This document shows, piece by piece, positions 51,861 through 61,203 of a DNA stretch of 64,000 nt; position 1 is the first letter of the stretch, and each line of letters starts with the position of its first letter. The position numbers and the translations under genes are program-made. The notes under the pieces were generated by a model. The model saw only the letters and a list, made by a program, of their open reading frames with translations. It made no database searches and was not told the DNA's origin. Origin of the DNA: Saprospiraceae bacterium (GTDB taxonomy: Bacteria > Bacteroidota > Bacteroidia > Chitinophagales > Saprospiraceae); NCBI GenBank assembly GCA_016710235.1, contig JADJLG010000001.1, forward strand, positions 1,291,501 to 1,355,500, read 5' to 3'.

Positions 51861-52259
51861 ATGTTTAAAGAATTTAAAGATTTTGCAATGAAGGGAAACC
51901 TCATTGACATCGCAGTCGGTCTCGTTATGGCAACAGCATTTGGTACGATCGTCGCTGCGTTCGTAGATGGAATGTTCATGCCAATAGTTGGAAAAATATT
52001 TCAGCTGGGCGATATGGCAAAAGCTGAATATGTGTTATCTCCGGAAGTACTAGGTGCAGACGGTAAAGTTGCGACTCCAAAGTCAGCAATACAATGGGGA
52101 AGATTCATTACTGCAGTGATCAATTTCATCATCATCGCTTGGGTGATGTTTATGATTGTTAAATCAGCAAATAAAATGAAAGAACCACCTCCGGCAGCTC
52201 CAGCGGGACCTACTCAGGAAGAGTTACTCACTCAAATCAGAGATTTGCTGAAGAGATAA
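51861..52259 (+). CDS. mscL: large-conductance mechanosensitive channel MscL
   Basis: 132 residues from ATG 51861 (MFKEFKDFAMKGNLIDIAVG); an upstream GTG/ATG frame to 51804 would add residues that no MscL has. TM1 (DIAVGLVMATAFGTIVAAFV) with the pore Gly/Ala pattern, a periplasmic loop, TM2 (FITAVINFIIIAWVMFMIV) and the C-terminal helix (TQEELLTQIRDLLKR) are all present. An inner-membrane pentamer that opens on severe osmotic downshock. Confidence 0.95.
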   Translation: MFKEFKDFAMKGNLIDIAVGLVMATAFGTIVAAFVDGMFMPIVGKIFQLGDMAKAEYVLSPEVLGADGKVATPKSAIQWGRFITAVINFIIIAWVMFMIVKSANKMKEPPPAAPAGPTQEELLTQIRDLLKR

Positions 52260-52282
52260 TGAGTTTTTTACCAAAATTTATC

Positions 52283-52328
52283 AGCCGCAGTAATTTTTTT
52301 ATTGCGGCTTTTTTTTTTGTTCAAAATT
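52283..52328 (+). terminator. rho-independent terminator of mscL
   Basis: AGCCGCA (52283-52289) and TGCGGCT (52313-52319) pair, followed by a run of ten T (52319-52328). The long T-rich loop is unusual. It lies 24 bp after the mscL stop. Confidence 0.75.
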
Positions 52329-52431
52329 CAATTCTAAATAAATTGGGTAATAAGGATTTATTACTTTATAAATGTTGAATATTGGGCGGCGGAATTGTTT
52401 TCTAATAAATCTTCAGCAGCAAAAATTGGTT

Positions 52432-54885
52432 TTAATCCCTTAAAAAAATGCGTTTGATTCTTGGAGATATGCCGCAGAGAATTTCATAGGGTATCGTTTG
52501 TACGGCTAAAGCCAATTGTTGCACTGGGCGATTTTTACCAAAAATTTCAACACTCATTCCTATATGTGCATCCTTCACCTCACTGATATCAATCATGCAC
52601 ATATCCATGCAAACAATTCCAAGAATGGGACATTCAATACCTGAGACCAACACTCGAAAACCATTCATTCCTGCATTGCGAGGAAGACCATCAGCATATC
52701 CTACACTGATGATCGCTATTTGCATATCCCGCTCACATTGGTAGCTGCGGTTATAACTGACCGTGTCTCCTTGTTGCAATGATTTTATCTGGCTGATTTT
52801 AGCCTTCAGACAATGTGAAGCTTCCATTTGCTCTCTTATTTCTGCCGAGCTGTCAAGGCCATAAAGACCAATGCCAATGCGGACCATATCTGCTTGCGCA
52901 TCAGGCCACCTGGCAATACCTGAGCTGCTCAATGAATGGATCAATACTTTATATCCCAAAGTCTGTTGGATGTTTTCACAGATCAAGCCAAATTCCGACA
53001 ATTGTTGAGCGGTAAACTCATCAAAAGCTTTCTGATCGCTGGCAGATAAATGTGTAAAGATTGATTTGACTTTCAGTTTACTTCCATTCTTTTGAAGCCA
53101 TCGACACAGTAGATCAATATCATCTGGACCAAACCCCAATCTGTGCATTCCGGTGTCGATTTTCAGATGGATGTCAGTCGGCTCAGTGAGTTCTAAGATT
53201 TTTTCAAGATCTTGACATTGTTCCATGCAGTAAATCTCAGGCTCCAGGCTGTTTTCTTTCAATATTAGGAAATTCCCTATACCACAATTCATGACCAGAA
53301 CCGGCAGTCGAATCCCCTTCTCTCTCAACAATATCCCTTCATCAGGATAGGCGACAGCAAGATAGTCGACAGACTTAAATTCCATCAGTCGTGCGATTTC
53401 ATAGTGGCCACTGCCGTATGATGCTGCTTTCACTACAGCCATGATCTTGGTATCTGCTTTGATGATACTTTTATAGAACTGAAGATTGTGTTCTATTGCT
53501 TTAAGGTCTATTTCCAAAATGGCGTCATGTCTCGACGCTGAATAATCTTCAAAAAATCTCTCCAGCTTGAATTTACGAGCACCTTTGATCAAGATAATTT
53601 CTCCCTGGAATCGTAACTGACTGATTTGATCCAAGAGGGTTTCAGTATCGTTAAAATGGTAAAATTGGCTTTGCTCCGGTATCCAGTTTCTCAACTCCTG
53701 AATGGCCGAACCAATGCAAACTACTTTTTTTACCTGAAAGAGTCGGATCAGTTCTCCGAGCTCCCTGAATAATCTCTCGTCATGATGGTGTTGTGCAAAA
53801 TCAGAAATGACGATCGTTCTGGAATATCGAAGGCTTTGCTGATCCATAAATTGCAAGCCAAGTTTCAGGGACTGGAGATCCAGGATATAGCTGTCGTTGA
53901 TCAACAAACAGTCATTGAGACCTTCCTTCAATTCCATTCGCATACTCAACTGGTGCAAATCAGAAAGTCCTTGCTGGATATCCTCATGTCTCAGCCCCAG
54001 ATAAGTACAAGTGAGGATGAGGTGAATTGCGTTTTCAGCCGCGAATGAATCTCGATGTGGCAGTTGATACACCGACAGATCAGATCCGTGTCTTACATAG
54101 ATTTCTGTATTGTCTTCCTGAATTTTGAGTGCAAGTTGATACTCTGCCTCATCAGGCTGAAAATTCCAGTTGATCCATTTGGTTTTTAGATGTTGGATTG
54201 CTGTGGCGACGTGGGGATCTTTTTTTGTAATGAGTACTTGACAGCTATTGAACAAGGTCATTTTTTCCCGCCATTTTTGTTCTCTGGACTCAAATCCAAG
54301 GTCATGGGCGTCACCAACATTGGTCAGTACTCCGACTGTAGGCCGGATGATATCAAGCAATTTTGTCATCTCACCGGGCCGGGAGATCCCTGCTTCAAAA
54401 ATCCCAATCTCATGATAGCTGTCCAGTTGGAGTACAGAGAGCGCTACGCCAAGTTGTGAATTATAAGATTTGGGCGATTTACAAATTTTGTAGTGCCGTG
54501 ATAGAATTTCGCTTAACCATTCTTTTAAAATTGTTTTCCCGTTGGATCCTGTAATTCCGATAATAGGAATCTGAAATTGTTTTCTGTGAAAGGCTGCCCA
54601 GGTCTGCAAGCTGCCAAGAACATTATCCACCTGAAAAAAGATGACCTCAGGATTGCCGGAAAGCATCTCCCTGTCGACTAAAAACGTCCGAACACCAAGA
54701 TCTATGAGCTCGGGTATAAAATGATGACCATCCGTATGGGTACCAGAAAGCGCAATGAATATCGTAGAAGCCGGATCAGTAATGTACCTGCTGTCTATAC
54801 TGACCTGTGTTATGCTTCTCTGTTTCTGTGCAACCGGTTTTGCACAGCCGAAAATGTTCGCTAAAGATTCCAGATTGTAGTTCAT
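52432..54885 (-). CDS. bifunctional MurF / alanine racemase
   Basis: 817 residues, two enzymes in one chain. The N-terminal half (~1-450) is MurF: ATP-binding GITGSNGKTILKEWLSEIL, NYNSQLGVALSVL-type region and ligase C-domain. It adds D-Ala-D-Ala to UDP-MurNAc-tripeptide. The C-terminal half (~455-817) is Alr: EIDLKAIEHNLQFYKS, PLP lysine in MAVVKAASYGSGHYEI, and DMVRIGIGLYGLDSS. It makes D-Ala. This fusion is known in Bacteroidota. Cytosolic. 3 bp downstream of purD. Confidence 0.95.
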   Translation of the reverse strand: MNYNLESLANIFGCAKPVAQKQRSITQVSIDSRYITDPASTIFIALSGTHTDGHHFIPELIDLGVRTFLVDREMLSGNPEVIFFQVDNVLGSLQTWAAFHRKQFQIPIIGITGSNGKTILKEWLSEILSRHYKICKSPKSYNSQLGVALSVLQLDSYHEIGIFEAGISRPGEMTKLLDIIRPTVGVLTNVGDAHDLGFESREQKWREKMTLFNSCQVLITKKDPHVATAIQHLKTKWINWNFQPDEAEYQLALKIQEDNTEIYVRHGSDLSVYQLPHRDSFAAENAIHLILTCTYLGLRHEDIQQGLSDLHQLSMRMELKEGLNDCLLINDSYILDLQSLKLGLQFMDQQSLRYSRTIVISDFAQHHHDERLFRELGELIRLFQVKKVVCIGSAIQELRNWIPEQSQFYHFNDTETLLDQISQLRFQGEIILIKGARKFKLERFFEDYSASRHDAILEIDLKAIEHNLQFYKSIIKADTKIMAVVKAASYGSGHYEIARLMEFKSVDYLAVAYPDEGILLREKGIRLPVLVMNCGIGNFLILKENSLEPEIYCMEQCQDLEKILELTEPTDIHLKIDTGMHRLGFGPDDIDLLCRWLQKNGSKLKVKSIFTHLSASDQKAFDEFTAQQLSEFGLICENIQQTLGYKVLIHSLSSSGIARWPDAQADMVRIGIGLYGLDSSAEIREQMEASHCLKAKISQIKSLQQGDTVSYNRSYQCERDMQIAIISVGYADGLPRNAGMNGFRVLVSGIECPILGIVCMDMCMIDISEVKDAHIGMSVEIFGKNRPVQQLALAVQTIPYEILCGISPRIKRIFLRD

Positions 54886-54888
54886 GGA

Positions 54889-56166
54889 TCAGAGGTCAAA
54901 ACCAATATCTCTCCTGAAATATTTTCCTTCAAAATGAACCGAGGCAGCTAGTTCATTGGCTTTGAGCAGAGCATCAGCTTGGCTGACTCCCAATCCGGTG
55001 GCTGCAAATACTCTGCCCCCAGCGGTTTTGATACCATGGTTATCCTGGATCGTTCCGGAATGAAAGAGGATTTGCGAGCGATCTAGCATTGATGGCAGAT
55101 GCACGGATTTTCCCTTTTCAAATGCAGCAGGATAACCCTGTGATGCAAGTACTATGGTAGTCGCAAATTGCTTTGAAATTTTGGCCATTGTTCCTGAAAG
55201 TGTTCCTTCGGTTGCTGCCAAAAATAGTGTAAGAAGATCCGTCTCGAGACGAGGTAAAATCACCTCAGTCTCAGGGTCTCCCAATCTCACGTTGTATTCA
55301 ATGACAAAGGGATCTCCTTTCACATTGATTAAACCAAAAAAAACAATACCACAGTAGGGTATATTCTCTTTTCGCAATCCATTGATTGTAGGAACGACGA
55401 TGCGACTCAGCACCTTGGACATCAGCTCATCATTGACAAAATGCACCGGTGACACTGCGCCCATACCTCCTGTATTTGGACCAGTGTCGCCTTCACCAAT
55501 CCTTTTATAATCTTTTGCTTCCGGCAATAGCACAAAATCCTTCCCATCAGTGAGCGCAAACACCGAAAATTCTATTCCATGTAAAAACTCCTCTATCACC
55601 AAGGTGCTGGAAGCTGATCCAAATTTTCCCGACAGCATTTCACCTGCTTCCTGAATTGCAGATCCATGGTCAGGACATATGACGACACCTTTTCCTGCTG
55701 CCAAGCCATCCGCTTTGAGCACAATTGGAGGCTGAAGTCTATGGATGAACTGCAACACATCATTCATTTGATGAGATTGAAAGGCGGAATATGCAGCCGT
55801 TGGGATCTGATGCCTGGCCATAAAGGATTTAGCGTATGACTTGCTGCTTTCAAGTAATGCACCTGCTTTTCCGGGTCCGATGAGGCCTATTTTTTGTTGA
55901 GGAAATGCAGCTCGGATTTCATCCATCAGACCGTTTGCCAGAGGGGCTTCAGGACCGCAGATGACGAGATCTACATGGTTTAGTCTGATCCAATCCACGA
56001 TGGCAGCGACATCGTCTGCGGCAATAGAAATATTAGTGCCCAATGATGCTGTACCTGGATTACCAGGCATCACAAATAAAGAAGACAAATGCGGACTTTG
56101 ATTCAAGGACCGGGCTATGGCGTGTTCTCTCCCACCTGAGCCTAACAGGAGTACTGATTTTTTCAT
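54889..56166 (-). CDS. purD: phosphoribosylamine-glycine ligase
   Basis: 425 residues. LLLGSGGREHAIARSL at the N-terminus, the ATP-grasp core with VLKADGLAAGKGVVIC and PNTGGMGAVSPV, and FVIEYNVRLGDPETEVILPRL are purD hallmarks. It makes glycinamide ribonucleotide, step 2 of purine synthesis. It lies 27 bp after the cyanophycinase gene and just before murF-alr. Confidence 0.97.
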   Translation of the reverse strand: MKKSVLLLGSGGREHAIARSLNQSPHLSSLFVMPGNPGTASLGTNISIAADDVAAIVDWIRLNHVDLVICGPEAPLANGLMDEIRAAFPQQKIGLIGPGKAGALLESSKSYAKSFMARHQIPTAAYSAFQSHQMNDVLQFIHRLQPPIVLKADGLAAGKGVVICPDHGSAIQEAGEMLSGKFGSASSTLVIEEFLHGIEFSVFALTDGKDFVLLPEAKDYKRIGEGDTGPNTGGMGAVSPVHFVNDELMSKVLSRIVVPTINGLRKENIPYCGIVFFGLINVKGDPFVIEYNVRLGDPETEVILPRLETDLLTLFLAATEGTLSGTMAKISKQFATTIVLASQGYPAAFEKGKSVHLPSMLDRSQILFHSGTIQDNHGIKTAGGRVFAATGLGVSQADALLKANELAASVHFEGKYFRRDIGFDL

Positions 56167-56193
56167 CGTGCGGTAAAAATAAGACGCCCTGGA

Positions 56194-57069
56194 TTAAGAT
56201 TTGACCTGTGCTTCCAGATAAGATTCAAGAGGAAGTATTTTTAAGCTCCTTTCTCTGATTTTAAATCTGTCTCCGGTAGCCAATACGTGCGTAGTAAGGT
56301 TGGACAGTGACATAGGGGTGCCAGATTCTAGAACATCATAATTGTTGTGACTGAGGTGCCTGGGATCAAATAAGATCACCATCCCTGAACCGATCACTTC
56401 ACAGTCATTTCCTCTGCGGATGACAAGGCCGGTATCCTCTGCTAAACCTATACCAAGCAAGCGCGGATGTCTCGCGACTGCCTCTGCTAGGCGACCAAAT
56501 CTGCCCCTCTGGATAAAATGTGTATCTATGATTACATTATCAAGCAATGACATTCCTCTGGACATCTTGATATTGCCTTTGATCAATGATTCTGGTGGAC
56601 CACTGCCGGCAATCATTTCATGTGACATAGACATTGCTCCTGCGCTCGTCCCCGCCAGAACAAACTTTCCGTCCATTAATCTGGAAACGAGTTCGACATG
56701 CATCTGCGTATTGCCTATGTACTTGACTATCTTGGATTGATCTCCACCTGAGAATAGAACACAATCCGCATTGTGGATATGCCTCAAATGATTGAGATCC
56801 TCTGCAGCCTCTATACTACGGATATGCAGCACATCCACATGAGTACATCCAAGCGTCCTGAATGCGTGTAAATAATTGTTACCTACCTCAACGGGAATGC
56901 TGGAAGCTGTGGTGATGACCACAATTTTGGCTGCTGTGCCACCAGCTTCTTTGACTACACGTGAGAGAATACCCCTTTCAATGAAGTCAAGTGTGTACAT
57001 TTCGTTCGGACCCATCCCTTTATCTTCGTTACCTCCTATCGGAATGAGCGTACCTTTATATTCGGTCAT
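56194..57069 (-). CDS. cyanophycinase-like S51 peptidase
   Basis: 291 residues from ATG 57069 (MTEYKGTLIPIGGNEDKGMG); the in-frame codons upstream look non-coding. The nucleophile Ser is in LAGTSAGAMSMS (about residue 140), with CVLFSGGDQSKIV and IDTHFIQRGRFGRLAEAV, matching cyanophycinase (S51) proteins. The family cleaves beta-Asp-Arg dipeptides from cyanophycin. No cyanophycin synthetase is in the window, so the real substrate (peptide reserve or isoaspartyl dipeptide) is open. Confidence 0.88.
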   Translation of the reverse strand: MTEYKGTLIPIGGNEDKGMGPNEMYTLDFIERGILSRVVKEAGGTAAKIVVITTASSIPVEVGNNYLHAFRTLGCTHVDVLHIRSIEAAEDLNHLRHIHNADCVLFSGGDQSKIVKYIGNTQMHVELVSRLMDGKFVLAGTSAGAMSMSHEMIAGSGPPESLIKGNIKMSRGMSLLDNVIIDTHFIQRGRFGRLAEAVARHPRLLGIGLAEDTGLVIRRGNDCEVIGSGMVILFDPRHLSHNNYDVLESGTPMSLSNLTTHVLATGDRFKIRERSLKILPLESYLEAQVKS

Positions 57070-57164
57070 CTGGTTAGCAAAATGGAACCGCAAAACTAAA
57101 CAAATTCATATAAACGGCTACAATGCAACGCAGCTTGAGAGCTAAGTCATTGAAAATCTTAAAT

Positions 57165-57662
57165 TTAGGAACCTTTTTTTTGGATCTTTGCGATCGTACC
57201 CGTAGTAGAAAATCCATCGACAAAGGCCAGGCTCAACACCTTTCCTCCTTTCTCCGTCACAATATCAGCTCCTACAATTTGCTCAACTTTCCAGTCACCA
57301 CCTTTGACCAAAATATCCGGCAAGAGTAGCTGAATCAATGATAATGGTGTTTCTTCGTCAAACAATACAACAAGATCTGCACATTCAAGCGCTCCCAGGA
57401 GGAGCATACGACTTTGCTCATCATTGACAGGTCTGTCGGGGCCCTTCAGTAGTTTGACACTATGGTCGGAGTTGACACCAATTACCAACCGATCACCTTG
57501 AGTCCTGGCTGCAAAAAGATATTCTATATGCCCTCGGTGCAATATATCAAAACAGCCATTGGTGAAAACGATTTCCATTCCTTGGTCCTTCCAGTGTTGA
57601 ACGATTTTTGCTGCTTGTTCTCTGGTGACAATTTTATTGTGTACTTGATCAATTGTTTTCAT
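57165..57662 (-). CDS. rfaE2: D-glycero-beta-D-manno-heptose 1-phosphate adenylyltransferase
   Basis: 165 residues. The nucleotidyltransferase signature FTNGCFDILHRGHIEYL (H-x-G-H) and VIGVNSDHSVKLLKGPDRPV, plus ILVKGGDWKVEQIVGAD, match the C-terminal domain of HldE (RfaE2), here as a separate gene. It makes ADP-heptose for LPS core. The gene overlaps the flippase-like gene by 4 bp (ATGA), so they share a transcript. Confidence 0.92.
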   Translation of the reverse strand: MKTIDQVHNKIVTREQAAKIVQHWKDQGMEIVFTNGCFDILHRGHIEYLFAARTQGDRLVIGVNSDHSVKLLKGPDRPVNDEQSRMLLLGALECADLVVLFDEETPLSLIQLLLPDILVKGGDWKVEQIVGADIVTEKGGKVLSLAFVDGFSTTGTIAKIQKKGS

Positions 57663-58711
57663 GTGGACGGTCTATTCGTTGTAGAATTAACGATGGGCAG
57701 ATAAATTAATGCCGCAATTCCCATCAAAATATTTGTAGCAAACTGAGCACTGAAAAAAGCAATATTGGCAAAGGAGAATGCATCCAATTCATTGATCCCG
57801 TAAAAACTCAGTGCGAGTATCATCAGATAATGATAACTACCCATGCCTCCAGGCGTTGGAACAACCATGCCTAAGGCAGAAAAAACATATATCAACAATG
57901 CCGCAGAAATTCCAATGTGACTGGTTGCATCAAAAGCCTTCAAAGCAAAAAGCAGCATCATGAAATACCAGAACCAAACCAATGCTGTATGCAAGAGGAA
58001 AAGATAGGGACTGTCTAATGATCCTATGGCTCTTATTCCTGAAACAAAACCTGAAAGCTTGATGCCGACCTGTCTTACAAAATGCCACTGTCTCCAGATC
58101 GACCTGCTGAAGAAAATCAGCAAAACAATAAGTAAGGAAGCGACCCCCAGAATGATCAATAGTGAGAACTTTTGGTTCATGCTCGCAAAAACATATTTTC
58201 CCAGAAAGTCCTTAAAAATATGCCATTGAATCGCCATTGCCAGAGCTATGAGGCCTAGCATGGAAACCATGTCGACCATCCTGTCCAGCACTATCGTGCC
58301 AAGTGTTTTGTCCAGACCGATCTTTTCATACTTAGACATGAAGCTCGCCCTAAAAAATTCTCCGCTGCGGGGTAAACCAAGATTGGCAAAATAAGCAATG
58401 GAAACAGATCCATAAGCATTGACAAAACGAGTTTTGTAACCCATGCTTCTTAAGATCATTTGCCATCTCAGTGATCGGCTCACATTGCTCATAGAAAATG
58501 CCACAAATATCAATGCGATATAAAACCAGTTCACAGAGCTAAAGTCCTTCCAGAGCTTGTCTTTTAAGCTGCACTTTTCAATTGGAATTTCATGTGAGCT
58601 GCAGTATAAGAAGTAAGCATCCCTCTGTCCATGGTAGATATACCACATGATAAATAAGCCAAGGCCCAGAAATAAAATAAATTGCAGAATTTGTTTGAGA
58701 AGTCGAGGCAA
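57659..58711 (-). CDS. flippase-like / lysylphosphatidylglycerol synthase TM-domain protein
   Basis: 350 residues with about eight membrane helices. Family-specific stretches are NWFYIALIFVAFSMSNVSRSLRWQMIL, LGLPRSGEFFRASFMSKYEK and VVPTPGGMGSYHYLMILAL (the PTPGGxGxxE region, with H for E). These UPF0104 proteins are thought to flip or transfer lipid-linked groups. Coupling to rfaE2 hints at envelope glycolipid work. Confidence 0.85.
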   Translation of the reverse strand: MPRLLKQILQFILFLGLGLFIMWYIYHGQRDAYFLYCSSHEIPIEKCSLKDKLWKDFSSVNWFYIALIFVAFSMSNVSRSLRWQMILRSMGYKTRFVNAYGSVSIAYFANLGLPRSGEFFRASFMSKYEKIGLDKTLGTIVLDRMVDMVSMLGLIALAMAIQWHIFKDFLGKYVFASMNQKFSLLIILGVASLLIVLLIFFSRSIWRQWHFVRQVGIKLSGFVSGIRAIGSLDSPYLFLLHTALVWFWYFMMLLFALKAFDATSHIGISAALLIYVFSALGMVVPTPGGMGSYHYLMILALSFYGINELDAFSFANIAFFSAQFATNILMGIAALIYLPIVNSTTNRPST

Positions 58712-58714
58712 AAT

Positions 58715-59065
58715 TTATGATTTCAGGCGATTTTGTTCATCTACATAAACTGTAGTGGGATGAAAACCTTTAGCCTCTTCCGGTGTCATGAAAGCATAAG
58801 AAATAATGATCAAAATATCGCCTACCTCAGCCTTGCGAGCCGCGGCCCCATTCAGGCAAATGCGTCCTGAATTTGGCTCGCCTTTGATCACATAAGTCTC
58901 GAATCTTTCGCCGTTGTTGTTATTGACAATCTGGACTTTTTCTCCCTCATAAATGTCAGCGGCTTTCATCAACACTTCGTCGATAGTGATACTTCCCACA
59001 TAATTCAAATTTGCCTCTGTGACAAAAGCACGGTGGATTTTTGATTTAAAAAATTGAAGAAACAT
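58715..59065 (-). CDS. panD: aspartate 1-decarboxylase
   Basis: 116 residues from ATG 59065 (MFLQFFKSKIHRAFVTEANL). The autocleavage site Gly24-Ser25 lies in LNYVGSITID, giving the pyruvoyl enzyme. RICLNGAAARKAEVGDILII and the SYAFMTPEE segment are conserved. It makes beta-alanine for pantothenate. A -7 box (complement of CAAATGTA, 59070-59077) lies 4 bp before the ATG. The frame continuing upstream to 59101 is not needed. Confidence 0.96.
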   Translation of the reverse strand: MFLQFFKSKIHRAFVTEANLNYVGSITIDEVLMKAADIYEGEKVQIVNNNNGERFETYVIKGEPNSGRICLNGAAARKAEVGDILIIISYAFMTPEEAKGFHPTTVYVDEQNRLKS

Positions 59066-59129
59066 GGCGCAAATGTAGCAAATTAATTTCTGCTCTATCA
59101 ACAGCAGTCATAGGGTAGATAGTTCAAAA

Positions 59130-59981
59130 TTAGAGTGATTTGAGGATAAGATTGTCGATCAGCCTTATATCATTTGCCCATGCAGCCGTAAGTACTACAA
59201 TATATTCTGATTTTTGACTATCGACAACACTTTGTAAGTTGTTTCCATCTACAATTTCAAGATATTCTGGCCTCAGCCCTTCGTCTTCCATCATTTTCCA
59301 GGCATGATTTTTTAAAATCTCCAGGGGATATTTTCCAAATTCGTCTTTAATTTTGGACAAAGCTTTGTAAATCACCACGGATTTCTTTCTCATTTGCGGA
59401 CTTAATCTCATATTGCGAGAGCTCATAGCAAGACCATCAGATTCTCTCAATGTTGGCGCTAAGACGAGCTGTACCGGTAAATTGAGGCTCCTTATCATCA
59501 GTTGCACCAGGGACACCTGTTGAAAATCTTTCTGCCCCATGATTAAAAGATCAGGCTTTACGATATCCAGCAGCCTTTTGACTACTTGCAGCATCCCATC
59601 AAAATGTCCAGGACGAAAAACTCCTTCCATCACCTTATCCAGACCTTGAAGGTCGATCTGCACTCTCGTGTCCAGTTGTGGAGGATAAATCTCTTCGATT
59701 GAGGGAGCAAACAAGACATCACATTTGTATGACCTGAGCAGAGCGGTGTCTTTATCTAACATTCGTGGATATTTGAGTAAATCCTGCATGTTATTAAATT
59801 GTGTTGGATTGACAAAAAGGCTACACACCGTTTTCGCACCCATCTCCCTCCCAATTTGGATAAGTGAGACATGCCCTTGGTGCAAAGCGCCCATGGTAGG
59901 AGCAAATGCGATCTTTTCACCCTTAGCCCTCAACAGTGCCAGATGCGCTTGGAGAGGTTTGACCGTTTTATATATTTTCAT
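59130..59981 (-). CDS. panC: pantothenate synthetase
   Basis: 283 residues from ATG 59981 (MKIYKTVKPLQAHLALLRAK). The HIGH-like motif is in APTMGALHQGHVSLI, with SLFVNPTQFN, IMGQKDFQQVSLVQLMI and the KMSKS-equivalent SSRNMRLS. It joins pantoate and beta-alanine with ATP. It stands just upstream of panD, whose product supplies beta-alanine. Confidence 0.96.
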   Translation of the reverse strand: MKIYKTVKPLQAHLALLRAKGEKIAFAPTMGALHQGHVSLIQIGREMGAKTVCSLFVNPTQFNNMQDLLKYPRMLDKDTALLRSYKCDVLFAPSIEEIYPPQLDTRVQIDLQGLDKVMEGVFRPGHFDGMLQVVKRLLDIVKPDLLIMGQKDFQQVSLVQLMIRSLNLPVQLVLAPTLRESDGLAMSSRNMRLSPQMRKKSVVIYKALSKIKDEFGKYPLEILKNHAWKMMEDEGLRPEYLEIVDGNNLQSVVDSQKSEYIVVLTAAWANDIRLIDNLILKSL

Positions 59982-60065
59982 GAATCGGGAAAAAAAGCAA
60001 ACGTACAATTTTTTTAAAGATTAATTCAATCTGTATCTGCACCGGACAATTAATTTTGCGGGAAC

Positions 60066-61190
60066 ATGATTGCATTGATTCAGAAAAGAATAACGTGGAG
60101 TATCATACTTCTCATTCAGACATTATTTTTATTCAAATATTTATATAGAATTGCAGGTGAATGGTCTTATGTGTTGTGTTTTACTTTTCTACTCGGAATG
60201 GTTTATCTGATCCAAAATGAAAGAATAAATCAGTTTACACTGCACAGAAAGATGCTTGCATTATTTATCGGTGCATTTTTAGTCATGATCATGTTTTTAT
60301 TGTCGAGGATTCCATTTGAGAATCTTCAGGTTGATCGTTGGAGTGTGATCAGCTCATTTTGGACACAGGTTTTTCATCATCAATATGCTTATGAGGCGAT
60401 TTCACATTTGGGTAATCATCCGGGTCCTCTACCATTTTATTTTATTGTTTCACTACCTTTTTACCTGATTGGAGATGTGGCACTTCTTTCTTTGGCAAGT
60501 TTGCTTGTATTCATTTATTATCTTGCTCATAAAAAAAACAACAGCTTCCTTTTTATTTCAACTCTTTTTGTTTTTCCCGTTTTCGTTTATGAAGTGTTAA
60601 CCAGAAGTACGATATTGACTTTTAGTTTGATCTGCCTGATATATTTTGACTTTCTGTTTTCAACTGACAAAAAATCAAATATTAGTAGTATTTTATTTTC
60701 AGCCGTACTTGGTGGAATGGTCCTCTGTACTAGAAATGTTTATGGCGGCCTTTTTCTGATAAGTTCAGTTTATTTTCTTTTGGAGAATTATTTTGGCACA
60801 GTCACTAAATGGATTCTATGGAATTCCGTCGTACTGACATCTTTTTGTTTATTGTTTTTACCTTTTATTTGGGGTCATACGCAAGTTTGGCAACAATACA
60901 ATCCATTTCTAACGCAATCTGATAAGCTTTTTCCTGAATATCTTTCGATAATAGTATTATTGATAGCACTGGGTTCCGGTTGTTGGATCAATGTAAAAAA
61001 CTACAATTTTATATTTGGTTCATGGCTATTCCTGGTAGCTTTGATCTATATGGGTGATGTGACTGCGACATATGGTTGGAATGAAGCTTTTTTTTCTTCT
61101 AAGGCGGACATCACTTATTTTATTCTTGGAATTCCTTTTTTATATGCACATCTCGCTTCAGAGGAAACTGCTGTAGCTATCAAAATATAA
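60066..61190 (+). CDS. polytopic membrane protein, possibly GT-C-like
   Basis: 374 residues with about 9-10 hydrophobic segments. The first large loop contains NLQVDRWSVISSFWTQVFHH, which in position and acidic/aromatic content resembles the catalytic loop of GT-C glycosyltransferases, but no firm motif is seen. A -7 box (TAATTTTG, 60051-60058) ends 7 bp before the ATG, so the leader would be very short. Function unknown. Confidence 0.5.
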   Translation: MIALIQKRITWSIILLIQTLFLFKYLYRIAGEWSYVLCFTFLLGMVYLIQNERINQFTLHRKMLALFIGAFLVMIMFLLSRIPFENLQVDRWSVISSFWTQVFHHQYAYEAISHLGNHPGPLPFYFIVSLPFYLIGDVALLSLASLLVFIYYLAHKKNNSFLFISTLFVFPVFVYEVLTRSTILTFSLICLIYFDFLFSTDKKSNISSILFSAVLGGMVLCTRNVYGGLFLISSVYFLLENYFGTVTKWILWNSVVLTSFCLLFLPFIWGHTQVWQQYNPFLTQSDKLFPEYLSIIVLLIALGSGCWINVKNYNFIFGSWLFLVALIYMGDVTATYGWNEAFFSSKADITYFILGIPFLYAHLASEETAVAIKI

Positions 61191-61203
61191 GCGTATTCGA
61201 AAT

